Assembly (NCBI GenBank): GCA_016806645.1
Contig: JACSYO010000389.1
Coordinates: 117,501-181,500, forward strand
Length of the DNA: 64,000 nt
Origin: Ophiodon elongatus
Taxonomy: Eukaryota > Chordata > Actinopteri > Perciformes > Hexagrammidae
Direction: 5' to 3'
Shown: one piece after another, positions 1-12,199 of the stretch
How positions within the stretch are numbered: position 1 is the first letter of the stretch
How the letters are laid out: each line of letters begins with the position of its first letter
Translations under genes and position numbers: made by a program
The notes under the pieces: model-generated
Seen by the model: the letters and a program-made list of their open reading frames with translations, nothing else
Told to the model about the DNA's origin: nothing
Databases searched by the model: none

Positions 1-127
1 TGGTATCTGATAATTATCTAACGTATGCACATCATGATGTCGTGAACATTTTTGGACTCTTACTGTACAAAATGCGGACAAGCAAAGACACCGGCATCTT
101 TTGTAGAAAAATGGAAAAATATTCTCA

Positions 128-133
128 TTTATT
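128..133 (-). terminator. usp44: Polyadenylation signal AATAAA, usp44
   Basis: TTTATT on the plus strand reads AATAAA on the minus strand. It is the most distal good signal downstream of the usp44 stop within the window; cleavage would fall near 105-118. Confidence 0.5.
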
Positions 134-1769
134 GAGGTAATTTTCTCTAGAAGAAATTGAGGTAACAATTTGCATAGTATAACTTCCATAAATTTACACG
201 CCCACACACACACACACACACACACTCACACAGACTAGTAACCAAAACAAAATGCCATCAACGTGTCTGACAACGAAGGAAAAAAACAATATGAAATGTG
301 CTTTGAAGGGAACATGGTTGAGGTGGAAAATACCTTTTTTTATGTTGTACAGTTTTTTTTCTCCAGTATGGAGATAAATATCAATCTGTATACACTGCAG
401 AAATATTGTACTGAACACATGGTAAATAAAATACAGCAAGTACACATACCTACTTTATGGAGATAGAACAGTCATAACTGCTGGTGGTGTTGAACAATCA
501 GCGGTTGTATAAAACATTTTTCTTTTCTTTTTAAAAAAAAAAACAGTCAATGGCCTCTTTAATTTTCTTTGTTGCTAAAAAAAAAAAAAAAAAAACCCTC
601 TGAGGAGGAATCGTATAAAAATACATTCATAATCTAAATGCTGGTCTGAGTGGGACTGCAAACTGTGCAGGTTCCACTTTTGCTGAATACGATATGAGCT
701 ATATAAAAATATAATCTCAACAAAAGGGCACTTTTCTAGTACACTAGTATGCGTCTGGCTCGGGGAGGGTTCACACTCGGAGGACAGTTACATTCTGGAG
801 CAAAAAACAAATACCAACATCCCTTTTTGGAATTCTGTTTTCTTTTTTTTTTTTCCCAGAAAGAATAAAAAACACACCCGGCACATGTTGAACCGTTTTG
901 GAAATGCTGATTTTTTTTTTTTTTTTTCCTCTCCATATACTTCCTCCAAGGCTTTGGCTTGAGGTCTGCCACTTTCCCCTGACAGACCCAGGAGAACGTC
1001 ACAGAGAAAAATAAACATCCCGTACAAATCTTAACTATAAACCCCTCCCCCATTTAAAAGCAAAAAAAAAAAAAAAAAAGAAGCTTTTCTATAGAAATTA
1101 GTGCATTTCTGGCAGGAAACACAGCCGTCTTTTAACGTTTACCTGTCGGGAACACAGGGAGGCCATTTCTAGTGAGTGAGTGACATTTTACAACCCGACA
1201 TCCAGTTCTGTGACGACTATCTAAAGTGACTGAGAGACATTTTCAGTTGATTTTAAACAAAAACAGAACATCATTTACAATCCGACGCGCCACCAAACGC
1301 AGGGAGGCAGACGCGTGAACGCACCTGTACGACCTTTACGACCTCTACGACCTCTAGAGGACACTCGAGTCTGTTGGCTGCTACTGAGACACATCTTGGC
1401 TGATACTCTTCTTCTTTTTTTTTCTTTTTATAAAATACACCTGTACACAAAAATCACAAATGTCACCATTTTCTTTTTTTCTTTTAAAAAATACCTACAT
1501 ATAAACACCATGTACAAGAAGTTCACAAAGCAGAACCAGGTTTAAAAAAAAAAAAAAAAAAAAAAAGTTCTTCCTTTCTTTTTCTTCTTTGTTTTAGAAA
1601 AATAGACTAAAAAGACCTTTTTTTCCCCTCCCAGGATATAAAATGCCCAAATAGAGAGCGATAGGTGGGGGCTGTGCTGATATCTTCTCGCTGAGTCAGG
1701 CTGCAGCGGAGGAGGAGGATGAGGAGGATGAGGAGGAGGAGGAGGAGGAGGAGGAGGAGGATTCTGGTC
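134..1769 (-). other. usp44: 3' untranslated region of usp44
   Basis: About 1.6 kb between the usp44 stop codon and a minus-strand AATAAA at 128-133. The sequence is AT-rich with several A or T runs of 10-20 bases (for example near 580, 905, 1062 and 1543) and a CA repeat at 203-226. No coding exon was recognised. The 3' end is inferred from the signal, not observed. Confidence 0.6.
1707..1761. repeat. (GAG/GAT)n trinucleotide repeat directly after the usp44 stop
   Basis: Imperfect then perfect GGA repeat of about 55 bases on the plus strand, beginning 9 bases past the TAG of usp44 in transcript direction, so (UCC)n in the mRNA. Confidence 0.9.
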
Positions 1770-1903
1770 CTATAGTGGCCGGTCTTTGTCCTGAGTTACT
1801 CGCTGTGTGTAGAAGAGGATGTAGGCCTGAGCACGACAGACCTCCTCCACCGAACACACATTCAGCTTGGAGTCGTTACAGTGAACCCAGAAGCCTGCGA
1901 GAG

Positions 1904-1936
<33 letters not shown>

Positions 1937-4900
1937 ATCAGTCTCAGACCAACAGACTCGTCTGCTTGTGCGGGGCTTAGGAACACGAGGAGTCACTCAC
2001 CTCCTTCCGTGTTGTAGCAGTAGGAGGTGTAGTGGCCGGAGCCGAAGCCCTTCCCATGATGCATCACCACGGCGGAGAGGTCGTACAGGAAGTGCTCGGG
2101 GCGCGGCGAGCCCGCGGCGCTGCAGGGGCTGCTGGGGCTGCTGGGGGCGGAGCAGGGCGAGGGCTCTCGGCAGCAGTAGGGCTCCATGTTGAGGAGCTGG
2201 TCGAAGCTGACGTGGACTCCGATCTTCTCCCGGTGGTTCCGCCCAGACCACCTGAGGACCAATCACAAGGCAGCAAGCCAGTCAGGCAACGAGCCACGCG
2301 CTATTCTTTTGACTTGTATCTCAAACTAAACAAAACACATTGAACCGGCATTCTCTATAACGGCCAGCAGGGGGCGACGCCTCCGGTTGTATCTACTTAT
2401 TTACTACTTGATTTACTCCCCCAGTAAACATTGTAAACAAGAGTTCATGGCCTCGATCTCTAGTTTCAAGTCTATAAATTATGGTCCACTTAGAGTAAAA
2501 TAGACCATTAAAACAGGTATGCTTTAGGGGCGGGGCCACTTTGTGATTGACAGGTCGTGGTCCTACCTGAAGCGCTTGAGGTGAAGCCGCAGGACCTGAG
2601 GCAGCTTGTGGACCATCAGCTGTTTCTGCGCTTCAGTCAGGAGGACGGGTTTGGAGGAGGACCGCCGTCGAGCCGCTGCAAACAAAAAACAGGAAGGAGA
2701 GAGTTGAAGAGCAAGTACGGACGTCTCTCCACCGAGCGTCGCCTCAGCGCCGCTGCTCTCGTGACCAACGGCTGAACTCTAATTCAGGAGAAATGTGTAA
2801 ATATTCTTTCAGGACGGCTAATTTCCAACACGGAGATTTACGGATGTTGTCGTTGCCATGGTTATGTATTTCAGTTAGGTTGGGGACTTCACAAACATCA
2901 CAATATAAAATGCGTACTACTTATCAAAATTGGCTAGTTGACAAAAATAGATTTATTTTTAGGCTTTTTTTTATTTATTAATTCTACAGTACAGCTGAAG
3001 ATAGACAGGAAGGGGAGAGAATCCGGCCCTCGGCTGCATGTCGACTCCTCTCTCCCCCTTTAATTTATGTCTCTATTAATCAAGGCAAACCCTCCCTCCT
3101 ACCAAAAATAAATAAAAAAAATCATTCAGAAAAGGGAACACAATTGGTTCCTATCTGTGTGGTCGTAATATAAATATAATATATAAATACCTGTGCAATA
3201 TAAATACACCAGCAATAAGCTATTCTGCTTGTATATACCACACTTCAGTTACTGTAGACTCTTACTGTTTTATTATTTATAATATAATACTGTTTTTGAT
3301 TTGATTTGTTTTGATTTTACTATGTCTGCACTTTACCCTCTGCTGCTGTGTCAACACTGCAGGAATAATAAAAGGATTATCTTATCTTATTTTATCTAAT
3401 GTGCTGAACACTTGTGGCATTTTATCTCATCTAACTTTTCTTTTTAAAACTCAATAAGAAAAGCCTCCATAAAATGTTTCACTAACACGACTCGTAGTTC
3501 TCCGGACTCTAGATAAGTTTGCTTGAAATGGTTTGAATCCTCGATACACAAAAAGAGAAGAAAGGGCCCGGGACATGTTTGGACTAGTTTAATACAACAA
3601 CTGGTGTTCTGGTTTTTTGGGGAGGGAACAGAAAAGACCTGAACTCACAGTTACACTGCTCGCAGGCGTAGATGTTTCCCTCCAGCGCTTCGGTCTCCGT
3701 GAACTTGGCCAGCATTTCAGTCAAATGGCACGAGGCGTGAGCGGCCGACTCCCTGCTGTTACTGTGATACCGCTCGGGGAACTCCAGGGACAGATCCCAG
3801 AAAGGCTCCACGGTGTTGGAGCGATGGTCGCAGGCCAGGCACGTCACCTGCACCCGGGAGGGGGGGGGAGGGGGGGGGAATCGGAGACACGAGAGGGCGT
3901 CGCTGTAGATTATACATTTAATCTCATTTTATTCTAACCCCAATGGTTCTGACTTCTCTCGATACTGTATCAAATATATATATATAAAAGAAATAAAAGG
4001 GCCACAGGGCCGAGGCCCTCTAAACTCCACACAGCCCTCTATTCAGCCAGAGCAGGTGTCACAGTGAGCGCTCGGCCTCCTCGAGGAGACACTGATCTCT
4101 TGTCCTCGCACAAACTCTCTACGCCGCCTGCGTTTCTCCGACATCAGTCACTTGAACGTGACGCTGGACTCGAATCGTTTGCATCCAAATAATGTCGGCT
4201 TCTCTCGTCTGTGAGTGATAAACCAGGTCTAACAATCACACTCCAGGCACAGAAAGCTGGACAGGTGTGCTTACACCTTTAAAAAAATAATAAAATATGT
4301 TGTTTTTTTTGTGTAAAAGGGAGGAAAATGTGCTTCTGTTGCAATTTTGAGGAATGTTTTGTTCAACAATTACGGTGAACAGATAAAAAAAAAAATATAA
4401 CGTAATTTGTAATTCGGGGAGCACAGATTTAATTAATTAAAATTATTAATATTTAAACTACGGCGGCCGTAATTGATTCTTTTAGGAATCGAGTATTATA
4501 TACATTTTTTAAACCATTTATTGAGTAATCAGATTAAAAAAATACTTGTATAGAATAGTAAAAATACAACAGACAAAAAAAAGACTGAACAACTAAATGG
4601 TTTCTTTTTTTATTTATTTTAAAGTAAAAATATAATTGCTTAAATCTGTCAAGACTAAACTCATTTAGTGCATTTAAGTGTCATATTATTACATTCAGGG
4701 TTTCAAGGCTCAAGACCACCGTCCCAATAAATAACTTCAATAGTCCAGAAGACGGTGTAAACCGTCAAAGAGTAAGGCGGCTAACAATTAGCCTACTTTC
4801 ATTATCGATTAATAGTTTTGTCTAATGTCAAAAAAAGTAGTCATAAAATGCCCATCACAACTTCCAAAAGCTCTCGATGACTTCGTGAAATCGCTCGTTT

Positions 4901-5148
4901 TATCTGAACAGCGGCACAAAACCAAAAAGGAATTCACTTCAACATAATAAATAAATAAATAAATAAATAAATAGAAACGGAATAAGTCCTCATCGTGGGG
5001 AACCAGAAACCAGACAATAGACCATTAACCACTAGTTTCACAGGAAAAACTACTGAAACAGTTTAATTTATCTAGTGATTGATTAATGGACAAATCGGTT
5101 CAGCTCATGTGTGCAGGCATCATGGTGAGCGAGTCAACGGTTAAGTGA

Positions 5149-5203
<55 letters not shown>

Positions 5204-6768
5204 ACCTGGCTGAGGAGCTGGCCGTGGAAGATGGTGTTGACCACACTGAGCACCTGCTTGATGAGCCGTTTCTGGGGGACCCCCGCGGTGGTCGTGTGCT
5301 TGCCGGTGCTCTCCAGCTCGTGCTGCACTTTGTCCAGCAGCTCGCACAGGAACTCCTGAGCGTCCTGCTGGGCGTAGCCCCTGAACGCCGGGATCAGCTG
5401 CCACACCGAGTGGAGCATGGCGAAGGGCGACACCAGCGCCCACTTGCCCGACCACATCACCTGGAACAAGGTGTGCAGCTCGTGGCAGAGCGAGATGTGC
5501 TTCGAGCTGGGCTCTTTGGGTTGTATCAGCTCCATGCTGCGGGCCCGGGAGGCCCCGCCGCTCAGCCCCGCCCCAGATCCCGAACTGGCCTGGAATCCCC
5601 TCCTTTGGATCAGCGGGGACTGGGACTGGGACTGGGACGGGGCCTTCCCTGCCAGTTGGCCGTGGACGGCAGACGCCAGTAGCTCCAGCGCCTGGGTCAG
5701 ATCCAGGCGCAGGAAGCACTCCCTGAAGACATGAAGGTGGCTCAGCACCTGCAGGATGGAGTTCATATAACAGGTGTTGCCTAAATTCCTCAGGCCCGTC
5801 ACTCCAGGGGTGACCGTGGGACGCCGTTTGAAGGGTGAGCCACCCTGTTTGGTATTCTGCTTGCGGGGAACAGGTGCTTGGGCAGAACAGGGGGTGGCCG
5901 GGGGGGTTTTGGGCCTAGATTTGGTGGTGGAAGAACGGGTCCGGGGTTTGGGAGTTGGTTGGACCTTTTTCGTTCTTTCGCTTCTCCTGGGGGTCACGGG
6001 GACGGGGCTCTGAGTCCTTGGCCTGCGGGTGAGAGGCGGGGTCACAGGGGTTTTTGTCTGGTTCCGAGTCCTCTGAGACGGCGTTGTTACCGCCGCATCT
6101 GCAACTCTCTTGCTCTTGCAACGTAAGCGGCGGCTCTTCCTGAGGGGGGCATTCTCAAACTCCTCCTGTAGCTGCCTCTTTACGGCCCGCCTCCTCTCCC
6201 GCGCCTCCCTCTTCTGCTCCTCCTCCTCCTCCCGCTTCCTCTCTTCCTCCTCCCTCTTCTTTCCGCATTCAGTCAGTGCAAACCAGAGGCGGAAGACGCG
6301 GCCCATCAGCGCCCTGCGGCGGTGCCAGAGCGCCGTAAACATCCTGTCCTCGTCCCTCAGCTGCAGCTCGCGGGCGCCGCATGGAATGAGGGCATCGGGG
6401 GCGGCGCTAGCGGAGCGGAGGGTGCGTCCACTGCGGGTGGTGACCTCGTAGCGCTGGCTCTGGATGGCGCTGAGCGTGCTGCGCAGCAGCTTCAGGTCCC
6501 CGGTGGCGTTATCGTTCAGGACGTAGTCGTCGCACAAGTAGCAAAAAACGTAAAGTTCATTAACCTCCATGGCCAACGGGTGGTGCTGCTGCTGGAAGTG
6601 CTGAAGAGCGTGCTCCTCGATGTAGCGCCCGCACGCCACGTGCGCACAGCCCAGGCAGGCCCATATGGACTCGCTGGTGTTGCAGTCCACGCAGTGCCAC
6701 TTCTGGGGGTTGAGGATGGAGTGGTCTGGGGCCAGCCTTAGCCGCCCCACATGCTTACACCGGTCCAT
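1770..6768 (-). CDS. usp44: Ubiquitin carboxyl-terminal hydrolase 44 (USP44)
   Basis: Nuclear deubiquitinase of the USP (C19) family; human USP44 acts on the mitotic checkpoint (CDC20) and on histone H2B ubiquitin (family knowledge). Five coding exons on the minus strand: 6768-5206, 3847-3649, 2675-2567, 2251-2001 and 1894-1770, all with GT/AG borders and consistent phase, giving 748 aa (human about 712). Residues 1-110 form the zinc-finger UBP domain (CKHVG, CVDCN, CLGCAHVACG, HALQHF). Residues 168-200 are an Arg/Glu-rich coil, and 200-315 a basic, Thr/Pro-rich linker longer than in human. The catalytic Cys333 lies in GNTCYMNS, His697 in GSGHYTSY, and the NDS motif is near 714-716. A Ser/Pro-rich insert of about 14 residues precedes the His box. 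HCVDCN and ESIWACL favour USP44 over its paralogue USP49. The first-exon donor runs straight into a CA repeat. Confidence 0.96.
1905..1936. repeat. (AAC)n repeat at the usp44 last-exon acceptor
   Basis: About 10 AAC triplets. On the transcribed strand this is (GTT)n, ending about 10 bases before the CAG acceptor of the last usp44 exon, so it makes up most of the tract upstream of that splice site. Confidence 0.85.
2340..2560 (+). repeat. Truncated copy of a dispersed fish repeat (same family as 25360-26140)
   Basis: The stretch from GATTTACTCCCCCAG through AGTTTCAAGTC and AATTATGGTCCA is the reverse-complement match of about 25735-25860. The CTCF-like motif at its left end matches the motif of the other copy and is followed by the shared CGGTTGTAT/TGGTTGTAT segment. 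It lies in usp44 intron 4. The part ending GGGGCGGGGCCACTTTGTG also resembles what I recall of this family in percomorph fish. Confidence 0.7.
2364..2376 (+). promoter_or_regulatory. CTCF-like motif in usp44 intron 4
   Basis: CCAGCAGGGGGCG matches the CTCF core consensus CCASYAGRKGGCG at every position. It is carried by the dispersed repeat copy at 2340-2560. Binding is inferred from motif only. Confidence 0.45.
2676..3648 (-). other. usp44: usp44 intron 3
   Basis: AT-rich intron; no coding sequence, RNA gene or strong repeat was recognised apart from short AT-rich runs near 3100-3320. Confidence 0.7.
3848..5205 (-). other. usp44: usp44 intron 2 (between coding exons 1 and 2)
   Basis: AT-rich intron with a (TTTA)n-type run near 4945-4972 and a decayed dispersed element near 4760-4880 (TTATCGATTAATAG). 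Its 5' end, at high coordinates, is the GT/CA repeat at 5152-5203. Confidence 0.7.
5152..5203. repeat. (GT)n microsatellite touching the usp44 coding exon 1 donor
   Basis: About 25 GT units. On the sense strand the donor CAG|GTAG is followed at once by (CA)n. Intronic CA repeats next to donors are known hnRNP L targets. Confidence 0.95.
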
Positions 6769-8879
6769 TACACACAGCCCGCCTGCCGCGCTGGCTGGCT
6801 GTGTGTCAGTCAGTAACTGACCGTCTGCGTGCGAGAGTCTGTGTGCGTGCGTCTCAACGTTTCACACTGGCTTCATATCACCATGGCGACCACGGTGAGT
6901 CGAGAAACGGGACCCTCCCCGGGCATGGTGGCTTCTAGAGGGCAGAGAGACCAGATGTGGTTAGTCGGGGTGAATAGATTAAAGGGGCATTTTAAATTGC
7001 TTCCAAATAGAGTGAGTTAGATCTATATAATTGTAATCTTATTTGACCATCTACCGCAAAAAGCCAGACACATTTGGTGTATTTCATATCATAATGACAT
7101 CCTGTACTCTTCCTGGAAACACAATAAATCTCAAAGTCACTACGTCTAACCACCAATGACTTTTTTTATGAGGCAATAGCTACACATAGTAAACCGCGGC
7201 AATCTGCCAGGTGGCACGCAGGCGTTAACATTTCCTCACAGAAACACGGGCCAACAGATAAATAACTCGCTGATAAAACACGACAGTGTTGCCAAGCACT
7301 TCCACCGAAAAACAGAGGCGTGCGAGCTAACATAACCTGTTGAACCTGGACGTGAAACCATCAACAAGAGAAACCTTTTGGAGCTTATCCTGAGATAGTA
7401 ACCACGAAATACAAAATAAAAAAAACAAGCTGGCACAAACCTTTCTAACGTGATGGACGGCTAATAAGCGGCACAGAAGCTCCAGATGAAATAGCAACCA
7501 GACAATTAAACTCAATCTAAAAACCCAACCTCCTCTCTGGCTTCTCCTCACATCCCTGGGGGTGGGTGTACCTCTTGTATATCACCCCCCACTGAGGTCA
7601 AAGAAGTAAGATTATTCAACAAAAGGGGGACTGAGCTTGCAAAGTGGTGCTGCCTTTTGTCCGAGTACAGGACTAACTTTTGCTGGGGGAAAATGTAAGA
7701 GTGGAAACCAGTGACTGCTGGGAAAAATTGCACAAGCAACAGGAGAGAAAAGGAAACATTAGGTTTCTAACTTCAGAAATGTCTCGTTTCTTTCTGCACT
7801 AGTGTCCCTGCATGTCAAAAAGAAGCGTGACTCAAAGCGTTTGGGTCAAACTTAGGCGTTTGGTTGCCAGTGATTTTTTAGGGAGGGGGCGTATTTATCT
7901 GGTTAATGTCGATCAGATCGGACTCTCAGGAGTGTGTGCAGCCGCTGTGATATAAATAAAAATCCGCACGGCTGTCAGGGATCCAGGACAGACCCTGATT
8001 CTGCAGGTGGCGACAGCATGAGCAATAAAAGTGCAGAATAAACGTGGCACTTTGATGCCACAACTTCAACCGCCACATGAGAACCTCTCTGAGGCTCATC
8101 CACCCTGTGAGTTACAGTAGGAGTTACAGTACAGATACATAGGCCGTGCACAGTCTGAGGCTATTTGGGGAGAGTTTGCTCCCAGAGTTTCTGATGTCAC
8201 CCAAGTTTTTATCAGCAAGTTTAGCGCGCTTTGCCTGGTTTGTCCTTGCAGACTGGGCGGCGTTAAGAGGCTAAACACCGCACATTTTAAAGGTTAAAAC
8301 AGGTTAAATTACACTGAATACAACACAACCATATTCTCTGGCCTGTGAACAAACTGTACGACGCGACAGCAAAACGGCCAGGTGATCCAAACGGTCGAAA
8401 ACCCCCAACTTTTAAGTAGCGTTTCCTCTCCAGCTAAGGTTAGCTAAGCTACAGCTAGCGTGTAACTGATACAGCTACGAGGGGCTGCGACCACAAAACA
8501 CTGACATATTACACAAAAAACACACAAACTGCTGTGAAAATAACGCACGGGATACTTATGTAGCACAGCTTGAAGTACAACTACACACAAACACGCGCTT
8601 TGTTGTTTTTCTTATATATTTTAAAGATATCATGAGCCCTAGCTGCCCCTGCTAGCTTAGCTTAGTTTAGCGTGTTAGCTCGCGTTAGCCTGTGATAATC
8701 CCAACAAGTTCACGCGTTGGCCGGAGATTAGCTCCCAACGGCGGGCTCTGGTTTCAAACAAACCACCCGGGTGTGACGACCCGACCGCGGACGAGCCATC
8801 GGCTCCGCTGTTACACGTTTATTGTTGTTATTTATCAAAGAAAAACCGGCATACCGAGCCTCTCCTTCACGGCCGCAGC
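6769..8879 (-). other. usp44: usp44 5' UTR and first intron (inferred)
   Basis: Region between the usp44 ATG and its CpG-rich promoter. No coding exon was recognised. The 5' UTR splice junctions could not be placed with confidence. GCTAGC/TTAGCT-rich words at 8430-8700 are common in fish repeats. Confidence 0.5.
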
Positions 8880-8990
8880 TCCTCTGTTTCTGAAGTGGCC
8901 GCCATCTTGTCGGTCCCTGTCGCGTGGTGTTGGCTCGAGCGCGTCCGCGAGACGTGACGTCGTTGTTGTTGTTGTTGTTTTGATAATGAC
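8880..8990 (-). promoter_or_regulatory. usp44: Probable usp44 promoter
   Basis: Short CpG-rich segment with no TATA box. On the minus strand it has a YY1-type motif CAAGATGGCGGCC (8897-8909), often found just past start sites, and a CRE-like TGACGTCG at 8955. It lies 2.1 kb upstream of the usp44 ATG, and no other gene reads leftward from here. Confidence 0.6.
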
Positions 8991-9377
8991 GGGGAGGGCG
9001 AGGGTGTTAAATGTTCAAATAACTTCTATTTAACAACGTTTTTGTGTTTAAAGTTATATTCTATTTTATATATATGTATATTATTATATTATTATTATTA
9101 TTATTATTTATTATTATTATTTATTATGTATTATTTATTATTCCAACCTTGTTTGAAGTTTATCAGTTTAATTATTGTAGTTTTAAGTGATTTTTTTTAT
9201 AGTATTCCTGTCAGTTGTTGCATTGTGGTGCTTTAGTGGTCCTGTATGTAAGTTAGTACAGTTACCTGTTGTTTATTGTGTGTTATGGCACAGTGTCAAA
9301 TATATAAATAATCAACAAGCCAAAGAGAAAATCACTGCTTCACACTGATAATAAAATAGATGTAGTGTCATTTCATA

Positions 9378-9391
9378 CCACTAGAGGGAAG
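9378..9391 (+). promoter_or_regulatory. CTCF-like motif
   Basis: CCACTAGAGGGAAG differs at one position from the common CTCF site form CCACTAGAGGGCAG. It lies about 500 bases upstream of the usp44 promoter. Motif evidence only. Confidence 0.35.
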
Positions 9392-9423
9392 TGTTGTATT
9401 ATTTTCAATCACGCATTGTCAAT

Positions 9424-10215
9424 TTTATTCAAAAGTAGTTTCTTATTCAACAATACCACAGTATAAATATACTTCAGTTACGATTAAAAGTCATGCAGTC
9501 AAAGTTTCTTACATAAAAGTACGCAAGTATTGTCAGAAATAAATATCCTTTAAAGCATCAAAATAACCCACAATAAAGAAATGCCACGATTAGGATTTTG
9601 AAAAGTTGTACATTATATTATTGGATTATTGTTACTGATGTATTAACATGTAAACAGCATTTTAATGTTGTTGCTGATGGAGGTGGTTTTTGGTAGTTTC
9701 ATCTATAGAAATCAATCATATCTTATGTGTTTATATGTTTACAAACTTCTGTGAAGCAACTCAAGCTGTCAAATAAATGTATTAGGATAAGAAAATAACA
9801 ATATTTCCCTTTAAAACGTAGTTGAGTAGCAGAAAAGAAAAATACTCAAATACAACATTGTACTTGTTTACTTCCCAAGACCTGAAGTAGTGATAGTAAA
9901 AGTACTATGAAGCCTACTGAAACACAAAACCGAGGTAAAACGGATCTTATACAATAATGCATTGTTATAGATTAAATATCCAACAGTATATAAAACATAA
10001 CAAATGAGCTCTACCCTTTCCTTACATGTTAATTCCTCAATAGTAATATACAGTAAAATCAAATATATAATGATTAAAATAGTGTGAAAAGGGGACATTC
10101 TGCATAACACTTAGTTATATTTTGTTGATAATACTTATATTCCTTTTTCTGCAGAACTTTTACTCATAATAGAGTATTTTTAGAGGTTTTTACTGTTACT
10201 TTTACTTGATAAAAA
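9424..10215. repeat. Decayed AAGTA-rich dispersed element
   Basis: Shares AAAAGTCATGCA.TCAAAGTTTC with the better preserved copy at 41430-41985, and has TACTTTTACT and AAGTACT words at both ends. I recall this as a widespread teleost repeat of AAGTACT blocks; class uncertain. Confidence 0.45.
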
Positions 10216-10747
10216 GTCAGAATTACCACTGCGTTTTACCCTTCGAAGCTTCAACCTTCATGGACGACAAGTGTGTGTGTTACCCTTCGCCCTGAGGCCC
10301 ATGCGGTCGTAGCTTCAGGAGGTATTTCAACGTGTGGGATGCAGGTGCAGCGCTGCATGCTGGTTAATGGGGGCTGGTGGCACTCACCATGGAGATCCTA
10401 TCAGTGTACGTTTCTATAAGACAACAACACGTGAAAGTCTGCTGTGTGAGGATACAGGAGAAGGAGGCCTCGTTAAAGCGGATTATCAAAGTGTTGTAAT
10501 CATTACACAATGTGAATCCCTCTTTAAATAATACAGTAATTTCACATTAAACCGCCCGATGAGGGAATAAAGGGAGGAGTTGCCTCTCATTCAGGAAACA
10601 GCGCCCGAGGGAGAACTTTTAATCTCAACACACGCAACCTGACTGCATGTGAAGAATCCCTCTCATGTACTGATTAGTGGGGAACTGATCCATACAAGCC
10701 TTCTTAAACCCCCGCTCAACAGGCGAGTGTGGTAATATGTGCTTTTA

Positions 10748-10754
10748 TGTGTGC

Positions 10755-10792
<38 letters not shown>

Positions 10793-10957
10793 TTAAGGGG
10801 CGTTTTTGAGTGACTTAGAGAAAGAGGTATGTGATGATGTGCCATGCGATGCCTGTGAATAACCTCTAATGTTTTTCTCCCTCCATGTCCCCGGGCCTTC
10901 GCCGTCGTCATGTCCACACACGCTAACTCCCCCCCCCCCCTCCCTCCCTCCCTCCCT
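10748..10957. repeat. (GT)n, then C-run and (CCCT)n
   Basis: (GT)n at 10748-10784 and a run of ten C followed by (CCCT)n at 10930-10957. Confidence 0.85.
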
Positions 10958-11650
10958 CTTTTCATCTGCACTCTCTCATAAACACACATTTTCTTTTCTT
11001 CTGTTACAATACTTCTGAGGACCTCGTGTTGATTCAACAGCTTCTATCTTTAAAGCTGCATTAAGCCACTTTTTTTTTCGTTTGACATTGAATCAAAAAC
11101 CAAACACGTGTTTATCTCCCCGTGATGCGGCTCAACCTTGCTTTGGTGCTTCTTTTAGCTCATTGTTTTGGTTTTACAGCATATTTCAAAGTATGCTTCA
11201 ATGCCACTTTTTCCATGGCTCCTTGTTTTTCCGCAAACAAGCTGATAAAACCCAGAGTTCGCTACCCGCTCGGCTCCAAACAGTAAAACAGATAAAGTTA
11301 GCGAGAAGCTGACAATTTAAATTTTGTTCGTTAGACTTTTAATCCTCAACAAACAAAGCTTTTGTTTGTTTACTAGAACACATCAGAGATGTTTCACAAC
11401 CCCATTTAAAATCACAATTTCTACAACTATTGACATTGATCTTCTCTAAGCTGTTCCTTTGATGTCATGGGGCAGCGACAACAACATTTGGTTCTGTTAT
11501 AAATTACGACAAGACAAATCCATGAATCCATCAGAGGAAGATGGGACTGTTCGCTCGAAAGGTAAAGTCAAAGAAAGAGAGTCGAGATTTAAAATAAATC
11601 CTCATTCGTTCTTGTCTAATTATCAAATTCGAGGCCTTTTTGCTTAAAGG

Positions 11651-11874
11651 TCTATGGAAGCCCATTTCCGCCACTGTGATGAAAAAATAAGATCCTGTAA
11701 GTCATAATTATGACTTAGTATATCTCATAATTATGAGATATAATAAGTCATAATTATGAGATATACTAAGTCCTAATTATGAGATATACTAAGTCATAAT
11801 TATGAGATGCTAAGTCATAATTATGACTTACAGGATCTTATTTTTTCACAGTGGCGAAAATGGGCTTCCATAGA
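11651..11874. mobile_element. Fold-back (MITE-like) element with long terminal inverted repeats
   Basis: Starts TCTATGGAAGCCCATTT and ends with its inverse; the arms continue inwards (CGCCACTGTGA, AATAAGATCCTGTAAGTCATAA). The middle is a run of CATAATTATGA palindromes spaced about 30 bases. Nearly the whole 224 bases can fold on itself. No ORF. A clear target-site duplication was not identified. Probably a non-autonomous DNA transposon; family not determined. Confidence 0.8.
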
Positions 11875-12199
11875 TTTGTCCTCTTGACCTCACAAGAATA
11901 TAAATTCAGGAACACAGACACGCAGAGGTGCACGAGGCGCTTTGCAACCTGTTTTCATTGGCTGATGGTTTTTGATAATGTCAGTGAAAGGAAGCCGGTG
12001 GTTTCATGGTGGTGTGAACACAGGTGCTGATGCTTCACCTGCAAACAAACACGTCTCCTGTGACCCCTGCTCTCTGATCGAAGGCTCTGATGTTTTAATC
12101 TGTTTTCTTTAAAAGAGAGAGGGCCCTGACTTGTCACGACCCCCCCCCTCCACCCCTCCCCAAAACCCCGCCCGCACGCGTGGGCCTCGCTCATAATAA

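Larger units (their letters stand above)
8991..12190. other. Intergenic spacer, no gene seen
   Basis: AT-rich spacer between the usp44 promoter and a promoter-like cluster at 12.2 kb. It holds an ATT-rich stretch (9075-9145), part of an AAGTA-rich dispersed element, microsatellites and a fold-back element. Open frames are short and unlike known proteins. Confidence 0.6.

Noticed and set aside
5141..5719. Second minus-strand frame of 192 codons
   Set aside because: Out-of-frame shadow of usp44 coding exon 1, which carries the conserved USP sequence in the other frame.
6109..6768. USP49 as identity of the first gene
   Set aside because: The zinc-finger sequence HCVDCN and ESIWACL and the order next to ntn4 fit USP44 better.
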